From assembly GCF_016132545.1 (NCBI RefSeq), contig NZ_CP066167.1, forward strand, positions 3,284,001 to 3,348,000: 64,000 bases of DNA. Direction: 5' to 3'. Of the stretch, positions 35,889 to 45,850 are shown piece after piece. Numbering within the stretch: position 1 is the first letter of the stretch; each line of letters starts with the position of its first letter. The notes under the pieces were generated by a model. It was not told where the DNA came from, did no database searches, and saw nothing but the letters and a program-made list of their open reading frames with translations. Origin of the DNA: Spongiibacter nanhainus (GTDB lineage Bacteria > Pseudomonadota > Gammaproteobacteria > Pseudomonadales > Spongiibacteraceae). The position numbers and the translations under genes are program-made.

Positions 35889-37704
35889 GCAAAAACCACT
35901 TATCCAGCTCGCCGAGGCCGACTTGCACCCAGGTGGGGCGGCCGTGATTGCACTGGCCACTACGCTCGGTGGCCTCCATATCCCGCAGCAGGGCATTCAT
36001 TTCCGGTATGGTGAGGCGGCGATTGGCTCGCACCGAGCCGTGGCAGGCCATGGTCGACAGGATTTCGTTAATGTGGGCGGCGATTCGGTCGCTGCTGCCA
36101 TATTCCAGCAAATCCGCCAACACATCTCTAACCAACTGCTCCACATCACTGTCGGCGAGAATGACCGGCAACTCCCGCACCGAGATGGCTTCCTCGGCCA
36201 TACGTTCAACCTTCAGGCCCAGCTGGGCAAAGACCTCGGCGTGCTGCTCGGCGCAATCCGCCTCCCGCTCACTGACGGCAATGCTGCGTGGCACCAGCAG
36301 CGGCTGGCTGCGCAGGCCTTCCCCTTCCCTGGCGGCCTTCATTCGCTCGTAGGTGATGCGCTCGTGGGCGGCGTGCATGTCCACCAGCACCATACCCTGT
36401 TGATTCTCGGCAAGAATATAAATGCCCTTCAGCTGGGCCAAGGCGTAACCCAAGGGTGGTGGTTCGCTGTCGTCCTGGGGCTCCCCTTCCAGTAGTTGAC
36501 CATAACGTGCCGCGGTGTCAGCGACCTGTCCCGGCGGGGGCGAAAACGACTGGGGCGAGGGCGAATAGCCACGACTCTCTGAGCCGAAGGACGGTGCCGG
36601 CGAGGGCGCCTCCCGCAGTGGCATCGCAGCCTGCTGAGGGGCATGGGCCGGGGCTTGCGACAGCTCTTCAGCTAACGAGGCCGCTTGCGGCGCGGTATCG
36701 GGCCGCACGTCTGCCAACACCTTGTGCAGAGTGCGAAAGATAAAATCGTGCACCGCCCGGCCGTCTCGAAAGCGCACCTCGTGCTTGGTGGGATGCACAT
36801 TGACATCTACCGAGGCCGGATCGAGCTCCAGGTAAAGCACAAACGCGGGATGACGACCGTGGAAAAGCACATCCCGATAGGCCTGCCTCACCGCATGGGC
36901 CACCAGGCGGTCGCGGATATAGCGACCATTGACATAAAAATGCTGCAGATCGGCCTGACTGCGAGAAAAACTGGGCAGAGCCACCCAACCCCAAAGCCGC
37001 AGGCCGATAGCGCTGCGATCCAAAAACAGCGCGTTTTCCATAAAGGCCGGGCCGCATACCGACGCCAGTCGGCGCTCCTGCTCCAGCTGGCTGGCGGCTG
37101 GCTTCAGGCTGTGCACCGCACGGCCGTTATGGCGCAGGCTGAAGCCGACGTCGTAGCGTCCCAGGGCCTGGCGCTTGACCACCTCATCCAGGTGGTTGAA
37201 CTCGGTTTTTTCAGTGCGCAAGAACTTGCGGCGGGCCGGAGTATTGAAGAACAGATCTCGCACTTCCACCGTGGTGCCCTGTGGGTGGGCAACCGGCGCC
37301 ACCACCGCCGCCATATCCCGCCCTTCGCTGCGGGCCGACCAGCCGGTTTCGGCACCGGCCACCGCGGTACTCAAACACAAACGCGATACTGAGCTGATAC
37401 TGGCCAAGGCCTCGCCCCGGAAGCCGAGGCTGGCAACCGCCTCCAGGTCTTCGAGTGCCGCAATTTTGCTGGTGGCATGGCGACTCAGAGCCAGCGGCAG
37501 ATCGTCTTTATCGATGCCGGCACCATCGTCCCGCACCCGGATCAGTTTAACGCCGCCCTCTTCGATCTCCAGGTCGACCCGACGGGCACCGGCATCGAGA
37601 CTGTTTTCCACCAGTTCTTTAACCACTGACGCGGGACGTTCAACAACCTCCCCCGCCGCGATCTGGTTGGCGAGACGCGGGTCTAGCAAGTGTATTTTTG
37701 ACAT
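35878..37704 (-). CDS. mutL: DNA mismatch repair protein MutL (endonuclease-type)
   Basis: MutL links mismatch recognition by MutS to strand removal. The 608 residues have the GHKL ATPase ([52 protein letters not shown]), a Pro/Ser-rich linker (about 345-415) and the C-terminal dimer domain. That domain contains [13 protein letters not shown], which fits the metal-binding motif DQHA-x2-E-x4-E of endonuclease MutL (Met for Gln). This motif is absent from E. coli MutL, which relies on MutH, and present in Pseudomonas. It follows amiB by 6 bases. Confidence 0.97.
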   Translation of the reverse strand: MSKIHLLDPRLANQIAAGEVVERPASVVKELVENSLDAGARRVDLEIEEGGVKLIRVRDDGAGIDKDDLPLALSRHATSKIAALEDLEAVASLGFRGEALASISSVSRLCLSTAVAGAETGWSARSEGRDMAAVVAPVAHPQGTTVEVRDLFFNTPARRKFLRTEKTEFNHLDEVVKRQALGRYDVGFSLRHNGRAVHSLKPAASQLEQERRLASVCGPAFMENALFLDRSAIGLRLWGWVALPSFSRSQADLQHFYVNGRYIRDRLVAHAVRQAYRDVLFHGRHPAFVLYLELDPASVDVNVHPTKHEVRFRDGRAVHDFIFRTLHKVLADVRPDTAPQAASLAEELSQAPAHAPQQAAMPLREAPSPAPSFGSESRGYSPSPQSFSPPPGQVADTAARYGQLLEGEPQDDSEPPPLGYALAQLKGIYILAENQQGMVLVDMHAAHERITYERMKAAREGEGLRSQPLLVPRSIAVSEREADCAEQHAEVFAQLGLKVERMAEEAISVRELPVILADSDVEQLVRDVLADLLEYGSSDRIAAHINEILSTMACHGSVRANRRLTIPEMNALLRDMEATERSGQCNHGRPTWVQVGLGELDKWFLRGR

Positions 37705-37710
37705 GTAGGT

Positions 37711-39039
37711 CTAGGACGCTGGAATCTGGATTCGTTGGCCGGCGCGAATACTGCTGCCGGAGATACCGTTGTGTTGTTGCAGGTCTCGCACCGAGACGTT
37801 GTGGCGCTGGGCAATATCCGACAGCGTGTCTCCCCGGGCGATCACGTACTCTCGAGGCCCCGCCGGAGCCGTAACATCGCCCCGCTTCACCGCAGCAAAG
37901 TAGGTATCCGGTGGCGGACTGTCACGGAAGTAGCGATCGATACCGTCGTAGATAGCCTGAGCCATGCGGCTCTGATAGTGATCGGTTTTGAGGCGCCCCG
38001 CTTCAGTGGGGTTGGAGATAAACCCCGTCTCTACCAGCAGCGAGGGAATATCCGGGGATTTCAACACCGCAAAGCCCGCCTGTTCAACCCGCTTGCTGTG
38101 CAGGCGGGAGATTTTATCCATCTCAGACAACAGCTGCGCGCCCACACTTAGGCTGGCATCCAGGGTCGCAGTCATCGATAAATCGGTCAGCACCCCGGCC
38201 AGTACATGATCTTTGTCGGACAAGCTTACCCCGCCTACCAAGTCGGCTTTGTTCTCCCGCTTGGCTAAAATCCGCGCCGTGGCACTGGTGGCGCCGCGCT
38301 TGGACAGGGCATACACCGAACTGCCATTGGCCCGGGGGTCGGTAAAGGCGTCGGCATGAATAGAAACAAAGAAGTCGGCCTGAGCCTGGCGCGCCAGATC
38401 ACGGCGTTTGGCGAGGCCCACATAGTAATCGCCGTCGCGGATCATCACCACTCGATAACCCTTGCGGGCTTCAAATTTGCGCTGCAGCTTCTTGGCAATG
38501 CGGTATACCACATCTTTTTCCTGCAGCCGCCCCGGCCCGATAGCGCCGGGGTCCTCACCACCGTGACCCGCATCAATGGCAATAACCACATCGCGCTGCT
38601 GGGCATCACTCACACTTTTCACTACCCGCGGCGCTTCGCTTTTGCCTTGGTCGAGAAAATCCACCACCAGACGATCATCCATCCCGGCCTCGGCGTTGGC
38701 GGGCAGAAAGAAACTTCGCGCCTGCACATCGGCACTGAGGTCAAACACTACCCGTAACGTGCCATCGGCCTTACCGGCGTGACGAAGACCCTGAATGGGG
38801 CTGTTTTCAAAGGTGAGGCCCGCGGTAGCGGTGGCCATTTTGGTGCTGGCAATATCCAGCACCAAACGGTGGGGATTGGAAAGGGTGATAACCTCGTGCT
38901 TGGCAGGGCCGCTGAGGTCAAAGACCACTCGACTGTGGTCGGGAGCCCGCCAGAAGCGAATATCCTGGATATCGGCTGCCTGTAGCGGCAACGCTAGGGT
39001 TAAGCTGCCACACAGGGCGAATATGAGTCGTCTAATCAT
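37711..39039 (-). CDS. amiB: N-acetylmuramoyl-L-alanine amidase with AMIN and LysM domains
   Basis: A periplasmic zinc amidase that splits septal peptidoglycan. In order: signal peptide (LIFALCGSLTLALPLQA), AMIN domain (about 25-130, VVFDLSGPAKHEVITL), Amidase_3 domain (about 150-375) with DAGHGGEDPGAIG, the zinc-binding Glu/His positions, FFVSIHADAF and LLVETGFISNPTEA, and a C-terminal LysM (YVIARGDTLSDIAQRHNVSV). LysM-containing amidases next to mutL correspond to AmiB. The gene overlaps tsaE by 8 bases. Confidence 0.95.
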   Translation of the reverse strand: MIRRLIFALCGSLTLALPLQAADIQDIRFWRAPDHSRVVFDLSGPAKHEVITLSNPHRLVLDIASTKMATATAGLTFENSPIQGLRHAGKADGTLRVVFDLSADVQARSFFLPANAEAGMDDRLVVDFLDQGKSEAPRVVKSVSDAQQRDVVIAIDAGHGGEDPGAIGPGRLQEKDVVYRIAKKLQRKFEARKGYRVVMIRDGDYYVGLAKRRDLARQAQADFFVSIHADAFTDPRANGSSVYALSKRGATSATARILAKRENKADLVGGVSLSDKDHVLAGVLTDLSMTATLDASLSVGAQLLSEMDKISRLHSKRVEQAGFAVLKSPDIPSLLVETGFISNPTEAGRLKTDHYQSRMAQAIYDGIDRYFRDSPPPDTYFAAVKRGDVTAPAGPREYVIARGDTLSDIAQRHNVSVRDLQQHNGISGSSIRAGQRIQIPAS

Positions 39040-39508
39040 GCTTTTTCATCGCCGTGACGATCGACCGGCCGCGACCGCTTTCACCCTGTAGTTCCAGCCG
39101 CCGGCCCGCTCCTTGCTGCCCAATGCTAACGCGGATATCCGGCGATGGCAAAACGCCTCGGCCCCGCTCCGACCATTCAACCAGGCAAACCGCAGTCGGC
39201 TCGAAGTAATCGCGAATACCCATGTACTCCAACTCCTCCGGATCGCCCAGGCGGTATAAATCAAAATGGAACACGGCCCCATCGCTGAGGGAGTAAGGCT
39301 CCACCAGCGTATAGGTGGGGCTTTTCACCGGCCCATCATGGCCAAAGGCTCGCAGTACGCCGCAACACAGGGTGGTTTTACCCGCTCCCAGCTGGCCTTC
39401 CAGATAGATCACTGCGCCGCCTTTTGCCGCCGTTCCCAATGCCTGGCCCGCACTCACGGTCGCCGCTTCGTCAAGCAAATTCATCGTTAGGGAGTACTCG
39501 TCAGCCAC
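39032..39508 (-). CDS. tsaE: tRNA threonylcarbamoyladenosine biosynthesis ATPase TsaE
   Basis: TsaE is the ATPase that drives cycles of the TsaBD complex in t6A37 formation on ANN-reading tRNAs. The P-loop EGQLGAGKTTLC, SPTYTLVEPY and HFDLYRLGDPEELEYMGIRDY are all typical; 158 residues is normal length. A GTG at 39508 follows GAGG and overlaps the nnr stop by 8 bases; a later ATG at 39484 (MNLLDEAAT) has no ribosome binding site, so GTG is preferred. Confidence 0.95.
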   Translation of the reverse strand: MADEYSLTMNLLDEAATVSAGQALGTAAKGGAVIYLEGQLGAGKTTLCCGVLRAFGHDGPVKSPTYTLVEPYSLSDGAVFHFDLYRLGDPEELEYMGIRDYFEPTAVCLVEWSERGRGVLPSPDIRVSIGQQGAGRRLELQGESGRGRSIVTAMKKHD

Positions 39509-41063
39509 TGGCGACCTCTATACCGTTTACCGCTGTTATACCATTTACCGCTTTGCGGATATTGGCCACCACGTCGCCGGCAAGCATGCCGACCTGACCG
39601 TCGGCGGCAGCCAGATCGGCAGCCAAGTTATGAACTGCGGCGCCAATCCGCGCCGCCCCCACCGGGGGCAGGTGCTGAGCCAACAGCGCTGCAATCACAC
39701 CGGTGAGCGCGTCGCCCATGCCGCCGCTGGCCATACCGGGGTTGCCCCCCCCCACGACCCAAAGCTGCGAATCGTCGCAAACGATCGTCCCCGCACCCTT
39801 TAACAAGACCACGGCACCATAGCGCCGGTTCAATTCTCGGGCCGCAGCAAAGCGGTCAGCCTGAACCTCCTCAACATCGCCCCCCAACAACCGGGCTGCC
39901 TCGCCAGGGTGAGGCGTAATTATCCGCGCAGCGTGCTCCACGCCGAGGTCAACCTGCTTTGATGCCACCAAATTGAGGGCGTCGGCGTCTACCACCGCGG
40001 GTAAGTCGCTAGCGAGCACCGCACTGAGCAATACGCGTCCCCACTCGGCCTGACCAAGCCCCGGCCCCGCAGCCACCACTGAGGCCCGCGCCAGCAGTGG
40101 TGCCAGCGCATCGCCACTGTCCACAGCGTGGGCCATGACTTCGGGGCGCGCCGCTACCAGAGCGGGAATATGGGCAGCACGGGTAGCGCAGGATACTAGT
40201 CCAGCCCCACAGCGGCCTGCCGCGGACGCCGACAACAGTGCCGCACCCGCCATACCGCTATCGCCACCCACTACCAGTACATGGCCAAAGCGGCCTTTAT
40301 GGGCGGTGGGGCTTCGCCGCGACAGGGCCAGAGCAATATCCCTGTAGTCAGTTCTCAAGGCTGACGGCGGCATAGCATCTAGAATGTCTCGGGGAACCTG
40401 CAAATCGTCAAAGACAAGTTCCCCCACAACCTCGGCGGCGGCACCGGTAAACAGCCCTCGCTTTAGGCCAATAAAGGTCATGGTGGCCTGCGCCCGCAGA
40501 GCCTCGCCAAGCAAGCGACCGGTATCACTGCACAGGCCGGAGGGAATATCCACCGCTATCACCGGAGCCGGGCTGGCATTAATGACGGCAATGGCCTCGG
40601 CATAACGAGCGCGCACCGCGCCACTCAAGCCAGTACCCAACATGGCATCCACTACGATGCCTCCCGCCGCAGGTGACTGGCCTGCCCAGGGAGTAATCGC
40701 AACACCGCTGTTTTCCGCCCAAACTTTCGCGGTCAGCGCATCTCCTTTTAGTTTATCGGACAGCGCCCACACCCTGACCGGGATCCCTGCCTCTGCCGCC
40801 AATGCAGCCACCACATAGCCATCGCCACCGTTATTGCCGCCCCCGCAGAATACCTCTATGGGCGTGCAGTGTGCCCAGCGCTGTTGAATCAGCGTAAAGG
40901 CCGCTCGCCCGGCCCGGGTCATTAGCTCAAAGCCGGGGATACCGCTGCCGATGGCTTGCCGATCCAGCTCACGAACCTGCTCGGCAGTGAACAGTGCCCG
41001 GGGCAACTGCACTCCCCGGGGATTCAGTCGATCTGGTAGCACCACAAGCTCCCTAGTATTCAC
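39501..41063 (-). CDS. nnr: bifunctional NAD(P)H-hydrate epimerase/dehydratase
   Basis: Nnr repairs hydrated NADH and NADPH. The N-terminal YjeF_N epimerase domain (about 20-225) has VFCGGGNNGGDGYVVA and DAMLGTGLSGAVRARYAEAI; the C-terminal ribokinase-like dehydratase domain (about 240-505) has VLVVGGDSGMAGAALLSA, AGPGLGQAEWGRVLL and NPGMASGGMGDALTGVIAAL. The 520-residue fusion is the standard bacterial arrangement. It heads the nnr-tsaE-amiB-mutL-miaA-hfq run and is divergent from queG. Confidence 0.96.
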   Translation of the reverse strand: MNTRELVVLPDRLNPRGVQLPRALFTAEQVRELDRQAIGSGIPGFELMTRAGRAAFTLIQQRWAHCTPIEVFCGGGNNGGDGYVVAALAAEAGIPVRVWALSDKLKGDALTAKVWAENSGVAITPWAGQSPAAGGIVVDAMLGTGLSGAVRARYAEAIAVINASPAPVIAVDIPSGLCSDTGRLLGEALRAQATMTFIGLKRGLFTGAAAEVVGELVFDDLQVPRDILDAMPPSALRTDYRDIALALSRRSPTAHKGRFGHVLVVGGDSGMAGAALLSASAAGRCGAGLVSCATRAAHIPALVAARPEVMAHAVDSGDALAPLLARASVVAAGPGLGQAEWGRVLLSAVLASDLPAVVDADALNLVASKQVDLGVEHAARIITPHPGEAARLLGGDVEEVQADRFAAARELNRRYGAVVLLKGAGTIVCDDSQLWVVGGGNPGMASGGMGDALTGVIAALLAQHLPPVGAARIGAAVHNLAADLAAADGQVGMLAGDVVANIRKAVNGITAVNGIEVASG

Positions 41064-41245
41064 CGTGTTGTAGCAAGGTCTAGTTGATTTCCATGAACGG
41101 CGACCATACTCGCCGCATTGGCAGTGTCAGACACACTCTGGACACGTGTAAACTAGCGCCATGATACCGCGCCCACTGAATTTCCACACCCGGCAAGGCC
41201 GCCGTCCTGTGCAAGATTTTCTCTTCCATTGGGGAGAGCTGATCG

Positions 41246-42325
41246 ATGCCTGATCCCCAGCAACTGGCCGAGCAAATCAAAGCCTGGGGCGAGGAGCTCG
41301 GCTTTGCACATATCGGTATTAGTCCAGCGGCCAATGATCAGCACGCCCAACGGCTTCGTGAATGGCTGGACCGGGACTTTCACGGTGAGATGCACTATAT
41401 GCGTGACCGGGAAGCCCTGCGCAGCGACCCTGACGCCCTGCTCCCCGGCACCATTCGGGTTATCAGTGCCCGCATGGACTACCTGACTTCTGCCAGCACT
41501 GGTGAAAGCGAGGCAGCGTTGGCGGACCCCCGCAAAGCTTACATTTCCCGCTATGCCCTGGGTCGTGATTACCATAAATTGATTCGCAAGCGTTTGGCGG
41601 CACTGGCTACTCGCATTAGCGAAGCCGCGGGCGGGCAGCACCGGGCCTTTGTCGACAGCGCCCCGGTGCTGGAACGGGGCTTTGCCGAACAAGCGGGACT
41701 GGGCTGGATCGGCAAAAACAGCATGCTGATCAACAGCCGGGCGGGCTCGTGGTTTTTCCTCGGCGAGATATACACCGACATTCCGCTGCCCACCGACCCA
41801 CCCCAGCAAACCGGCCACTGCGGTACTTGCCGTAGCTGTATCGACGACTGTCCTACCGACGCCATCGTCGCCCCCTACCAGGTGGATGCCCGGCGCTGTA
41901 TCTCTTACCTTACGATCGAACTCAAAGGCGCCATTCCCGAAACGCTGCGCCCGGCTATGGGTAATCGCGTATTTGGCTGCGACGATTGCCAATTGGTCTG
42001 CCCCTGGAACAAATTTGCCCAAGCTTCCGGGGAAGAAGACTTTCGCCCCCGGCACAACCTGGACGACAGCGAACTGCTGAGCCTGTTTATGTGGACTGAA
42101 CAAGAGTTTCTCGATCGCACCGCCGGCTCGGCCATACGTCGCATCGGCTATGAGGGCTGGTTGCGGAATCTGGCCGTGGGCCTGGGCAATGCGCCCTACG
42201 ATGAAGCTATCGCCGCCGGCTTACAGCGGCGACGGGGGGAAGCCTCGGAACTGGTCGGGGAACATATCGATTGGGCGCTAACTCAGCAGCAACGCAAGCG
42301 GGACCAGCTCGCCACTGACCGCTAA
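41246..42325 (+). CDS. queG: epoxyqueuosine reductase QueG
   Basis: QueG carries out the last step of queuosine synthesis, reducing epoxyqueuosine in tRNA with cobalamin and two 4Fe-4S clusters. The 359 residues include the cluster ligands in CGTCRSCIDDCPTDAI and, further on, CDDCQLVCPWN, plus LGWIGKNSMLINSRAGSWFF and the C-terminal HEAT-like helices. Start at ATG 41246; it is divergent from nnr, across 182 bases. Confidence 0.96.
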   Translation: MPDPQQLAEQIKAWGEELGFAHIGISPAANDQHAQRLREWLDRDFHGEMHYMRDREALRSDPDALLPGTIRVISARMDYLTSASTGESEAALADPRKAYISRYALGRDYHKLIRKRLAALATRISEAAGGQHRAFVDSAPVLERGFAEQAGLGWIGKNSMLINSRAGSWFFLGEIYTDIPLPTDPPQQTGHCGTCRSCIDDCPTDAIVAPYQVDARRCISYLTIELKGAIPETLRPAMGNRVFGCDDCQLVCPWNKFAQASGEEDFRPRHNLDDSELLSLFMWTEQEFLDRTAGSAIRRIGYEGWLRNLAVGLGNAPYDEAIAAGLQRRRGEASELVGEHIDWALTQQQRKRDQLATDR

Positions 42326-42356
42326 ACCCCAGCAGCCGCGCTGCGGTCTTGATAGC

Positions 42357-42899
42357 TTATTGTTTGAAGAAGTAGGCCCGGTAGTGCTTGAGTTCTTCAA
42401 TGGAGTCTTTCACGTCTTCCAGGGCCAGGTGGGCGCCATTTTTTTTCACGCCATCCAGCAGGTCCGGCTGCCAACGCCGGGCCAGTTCTTTGATGGTGCT
42501 GACATCCAAATTGCGGTAGTGGAAGTAGGCTTCCAGCTTAGGCATCTCCCGGGCCAGGAAACGGCGATCCTGGCAGATGCTGTTGCCACACATTGGCGAC
42601 ACCCCTTCATCCACATGCTTGCGCAAGAAATCCAGGGTTAAACGCTCCGCCTCCTCGGCGGTCATACAGGTGTCTCGAACCCGCTTGGTAAGGCCGGACT
42701 GCTCGTGCTGGCGGGTGTTCCACTCATCCATTGCATCCAGAACGTCGTCGCTTTGGTGAATGGCAAACACCGGCCCCTCGTCGATGATATTGAGGTCACC
42801 ATCGGTCACCACCGTGGCAATCTCGATGATATGGTCGTTCTGGGTGTCCAATCCGGTCATTTCCAGGTCGATCCAGATCAGATTCATCTCTTTTGTCAT
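42357..42899 (-). CDS. orn: oligoribonuclease
   Basis: Orn degrades RNA fragments of 2-5 nucleotides, including pGpG from c-di-GMP breakdown, which is relevant given the c-di-GMP genes in this window. It is a DEDDh exonuclease of 180 residues: [20 protein letters not shown] (first Asp and Glu), [17 protein letters not shown] (second Asp), and [14 protein letters not shown] (His and last Asp). ATG at 42899 follows GGAAGGG. Divergent from rsgA. Confidence 0.98.
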   Translation of the reverse strand: MTKEMNLIWIDLEMTGLDTQNDHIIEIATVVTDGDLNIIDEGPVFAIHQSDDVLDAMDEWNTRQHEQSGLTKRVRDTCMTAEEAERLTLDFLRKHVDEGVSPMCGNSICQDRRFLAREMPKLEAYFHYRNLDVSTIKELARRWQPDLLDGVKKNGAHLALEDVKDSIEELKHYRAYFFKQ

Positions 42900-43005
42900 A
42901 AAAGCCCTTCCCCGTGTCGGTATGACCTCTGAGCATGATTCGCAAAGCCATGGATTGTAGCAGCAGCTGGGTTACCATAGCGCAACACCGTGATAAGCGA
43001 TACGC

Positions 43006-44007
43006 ATGAGTCGACGTAAAATCAGCCGCCAGCAGCGTTGGCGCATTGAAAAAGTCCAGGCCGAGCGGGCCGAAAGGGCCAAGCGCCGCGACGCTCAGCT
43101 CGACCAGAACCTCAGCGAAGGGGACCTCGGCGAGTTGCAACCCGGGCTTATCGTCAGCCACTTTGGCCAGCAGGTCGAGGTGGAGGGGGACGACGGTCAA
43201 CGACAGCGCTGCCACGTGCGCAGCCACCTGGATGGTCTGGTGACCGGCGATCGAGTCGCCTGGCACGCCGGCAACCCCACCGGCGTGGTCACCGCCCGGG
43301 AGGAGCGCCGCTCGCTGCTGAGCCGCCCCGATAGTTTCGGCAAACTCAAGCCGGTGGCGGCGAATATCGACCGTATTGTTATTGTGGTGGCCAGCGAGCC
43401 GGCCGCCCATGCCAACCTGATCGACCGCTATCTGGTTGCTTCCGAGCACCTTGGTATTCCGCCACTACTGCTGCTGAATAAATCCGACCTGCTGAGCGAG
43501 GATCACCCGCTTCACGCGGTGCTGGCGCGCTATCGGCATATCGGCTATCCAGTAGTCACGGCGTCCACCAAGGTGGATCACGGGCTGGACACCCTCAAAG
43601 CCACACTCAGGGACCAAATCAGCATATTTGTCGGCCAATCTGGGGTAGGCAAATCCTCATTGGTTAACTCCCTCCTGCCCGGCACCGAGACACGAGTTGG
43701 CGCGCTGTCCGATGCCGCCGCCAAGGGCCGCCACACCACCACCACCGCCCGATTGTTTCATTTCCCAGAAGGCGGCAGCCTGATCGACTCCCCCGGAATT
43801 CGTGAGTTTGGCCTGTGGAACCTGGACAGAGAGGCTGTCACCGCCGGTTTTATTGAATTCCGGCCTTTTATAGGCCGCTGCCGCTTTCGCGACTGCCGTC
43901 ACGAACAGGAACCGGGCTGCGCCCTGCAAGAGGCCATCGACGCCGGCAAGATCGATGACCATCGGGTGGCCAGTTACCGGCAGATAGTGAACAGCCTGGA
44001 GGAGTGA
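43006..44007 (+). CDS. rsgA: small ribosomal subunit biogenesis GTPase RsgA
   Basis: RsgA checks late 30S assembly. The 333 residues show an OB-fold (about 45-110), the circularly permuted GTPase with G4 NKSDLL before G1 GQSGVGKSSLVNSLLPG, G3 DSPGIREFG, and the C-terminal zinc-binding segment CRFRDCRHEQEPGC. The N-terminus is Arg/Lys-rich (SRRKISRQQRWRIEK), as usual. In Pseudomonas I recall motAB between this gene and the rhodanese; here they are absent. Confidence 0.97.
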   Translation: MSRRKISRQQRWRIEKVQAERAERAKRRDAQLDQNLSEGDLGELQPGLIVSHFGQQVEVEGDDGQRQRCHVRSHLDGLVTGDRVAWHAGNPTGVVTAREERRSLLSRPDSFGKLKPVAANIDRIVIVVASEPAAHANLIDRYLVASEHLGIPPLLLLNKSDLLSEDHPLHAVLARYRHIGYPVVTASTKVDHGLDTLKATLRDQISIFVGQSGVGKSSLVNSLLPGTETRVGALSDAAAKGRHTTTTARLFHFPEGGSLIDSPGIREFGLWNLDREAVTAGFIEFRPFIGRCRFRDCRHEQEPGCALQEAIDAGKIDDHRVASYRQIVNSLEE

Positions 44008-44061
44008 GCGTCTAATACTTTGCTACACTCTTTAATCACGACGACCAAAAGGACCACCACT

Positions 44062-44898
44062 ATGCAAGACTGGCCGCTGCTACTGGAAGCCGATCAACTG
44101 GACGATCACCTCAAGGCTCACCCAGATGATCCGGAGCTGCTGATTCTGGACACCAGCAGCGCCGATAACTATCACAAGCACCACGTGCCCGGCGCCATCC
44201 ATATACCGCCCGCCCGCCTCCAGCGGGGCGAAAAGCCGGCAGTGGGCAAACTTCCCAGCCAAGAGCAGCTGGAGGCCCTGTTTTCTGAAGTGGGGCTCAC
44301 CCCCGACAAACATGTGGTTGCCTACGACGATGAGGGCGGCGGCTGGGCCGGGCGACTGATCTGGACCCTGGATGTGATCGGTCACACCCGCTACTCCTAT
44401 CTCAATGGCGGACTGCAGGCCTGGGTTAACGAGGGGCATCCGGTGGAAACCGCCCCCGCTACCGCCACCCCCAGCAATGTGGATATCCACATCGACAGCA
44501 CCGTTATGGCCGATATCGAAAGCTTCCTGAAACTGCTGGGCAACAGCCAGCTGGCCATCTGGGATGCCCGCTCGGCGGAGGAGTATCGGGGAGAGAAAGT
44601 ACTGGCCAAGCGTGGCGGCCACATCCCTGGCGCCGCTAACCTGGACTGGCTGGAGTTGATGGACAGGGACCGCAACCTACGCCTTAAGGACCTGTCTACC
44701 CTGCAATCTATGCTCAACGAGCGGGGCATTACCGCCGACAAAACGGTGATCACCCACTGCCAGAGCCACCACCGTTCCGGCCTGACCTATCTGGTGATGA
44801 AACTGTTGGACTACCCCCATATCAAAGCCTACGACGGCTCCTGGGGGGAATGGGGCAACCGCGAAGACACCCCTGTGAACACCGGCGACGAGCCGTAA
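44062..44898 (+). CDS. rhdA: two-domain sulfurtransferase (rhodanese, RhdA-like)
   Basis: A thiosulfate sulfurtransferase of 278 residues with tandem rhodanese domains. The N-terminal inactive domain has LILDTSSADNYHKHHVPGAI; the C-terminal domain has IWDARSAEEYRGEKVLA and the active-site loop THCQSHHRSGLTY, like the loop of the Pseudomonas/Azotobacter RhdA group. Frames open at 44020, but the ATG at 44062 follows AAAGGA at 9 bases and gives the usual N-terminus. It stands between rsgA and psd as in Pseudomonas. Confidence 0.9.
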   Translation: MQDWPLLLEADQLDDHLKAHPDDPELLILDTSSADNYHKHHVPGAIHIPPARLQRGEKPAVGKLPSQEQLEALFSEVGLTPDKHVVAYDDEGGGWAGRLIWTLDVIGHTRYSYLNGGLQAWVNEGHPVETAPATATPSNVDIHIDSTVMADIESFLKLLGNSQLAIWDARSAEEYRGEKVLAKRGGHIPGAANLDWLELMDRDRNLRLKDLSTLQSMLNERGITADKTVITHCQSHHRSGLTYLVMKLLDYPHIKAYDGSWGEWGNREDTPVNTGDEP

Positions 44899-44976
44899 AA
44901 ACGACAAACGCAACGCAGGGAAGCGCTTGCGCTATAATGCCGCCGCCCACGTGCTGACCAAAAGCGAGACCCTGTC

Positions 44977-45831
44977 GTGCAAGCTGCCTTTATAGCCCTG
45001 CAACACCTGCTGCCCCAACACCTGTTATCCCGCTTGATGGGGTGGCTGGCCGAATGCCGCTGGCGCTGGCTAAAGAACCTGTGGATCTCGCTGTGGATCA
45101 AGCACTTCCAGGTTGACATGTCGGAAGCCGAGAGCAGCGACCTGGACGCCTACCCCAATTTCAATACCTTTTTTACCCGTGCGCTCAAGGAAGGTGCCCG
45201 CCCCCTGGCCGATGGCAGTGATGCCCTGCTCTGTCCCGCCGACGGTGCCATCAGTCAGCTGGGACGCATCGGCAACGGCCGCATCTTTCAGGCCAAAGGT
45301 CGGGACTACAGCCTGGTGGAGTTACTGGGCGGCGACCGCTCCCTGGCACACACCTTTGACGACGGCCACTTTGCCACCATCTATCTGTCGCCCCGGGACT
45401 ATCACCGGGTGCATATGCCGGTCACCGGCACCCTGCGCAGCATGCACTACATCCCCGGCAAGTTGTTCTCGGTAAATGCCACCACTGCCGCCAGAGTCCC
45501 CTCTTTGTTTGCCCGCAACGAGCGGGCGGTCTGTATTTTCGAGGGCGACAACGGCCCCTTCGCGATGATCTTAGTGGGAGCGATGATTGTGGCGGGCATC
45601 GAAACAGTGTGGGATGGCCAGGTGGCACCGCCAACTCGGTCAGTGCAGGTCAGACACTATCCCGACCAGCGGGAGATCGTATTGCAACGGGGCGAGGAAA
45701 TGGGCCGCTTCAAGCTGGGCTCAACGGTGATTCTGCTGTTTGGCCGGGACCAGATCAGCTGGCTGGAATCCTTCCAGGCTGGCAGCCCAACCCGAATGGG
45801 AGAAGCGCTGGGCCAGATAACGTCAAAATGA
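44977..45831 (+). CDS. psd: phosphatidylserine decarboxylase proenzyme
   Basis: Psd turns phosphatidylserine into phosphatidylethanolamine at the inner membrane. The 284-residue proenzyme contains FNTFFTRALKEGARPL, CPADGAISQLG, YLSPRDYHRVHMPVTG, and the self-cleavage site LGST within FKLGSTVILLFG, where Ser becomes the pyruvoyl group. The start is GTG at 44977; no better ATG exists in frame. A TATAAT hexamer at 44933-44938 is a plausible -10 box, without a clear -35. Confidence 0.96.
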   Translation: MQAAFIALQHLLPQHLLSRLMGWLAECRWRWLKNLWISLWIKHFQVDMSEAESSDLDAYPNFNTFFTRALKEGARPLADGSDALLCPADGAISQLGRIGNGRIFQAKGRDYSLVELLGGDRSLAHTFDDGHFATIYLSPRDYHRVHMPVTGTLRSMHYIPGKLFSVNATTAARVPSLFARNERAVCIFEGDNGPFAMILVGAMIVAGIETVWDGQVAPPTRSVQVRHYPDQREIVLQRGEEMGRFKLGSTVILLFGRDQISWLESFQAGSPTRMGEALGQITSK

Positions 45832-45850
45832 GCAGCGTGAAATCTGCCAG

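Noticed and set aside
35889-35996. Upstream extension of the miaA frame into mutL
   Set aside because: The extra residues are Pro/Ser/Cys-rich shadow sequence of mutL; MiaA proteins start just before the P-loop.
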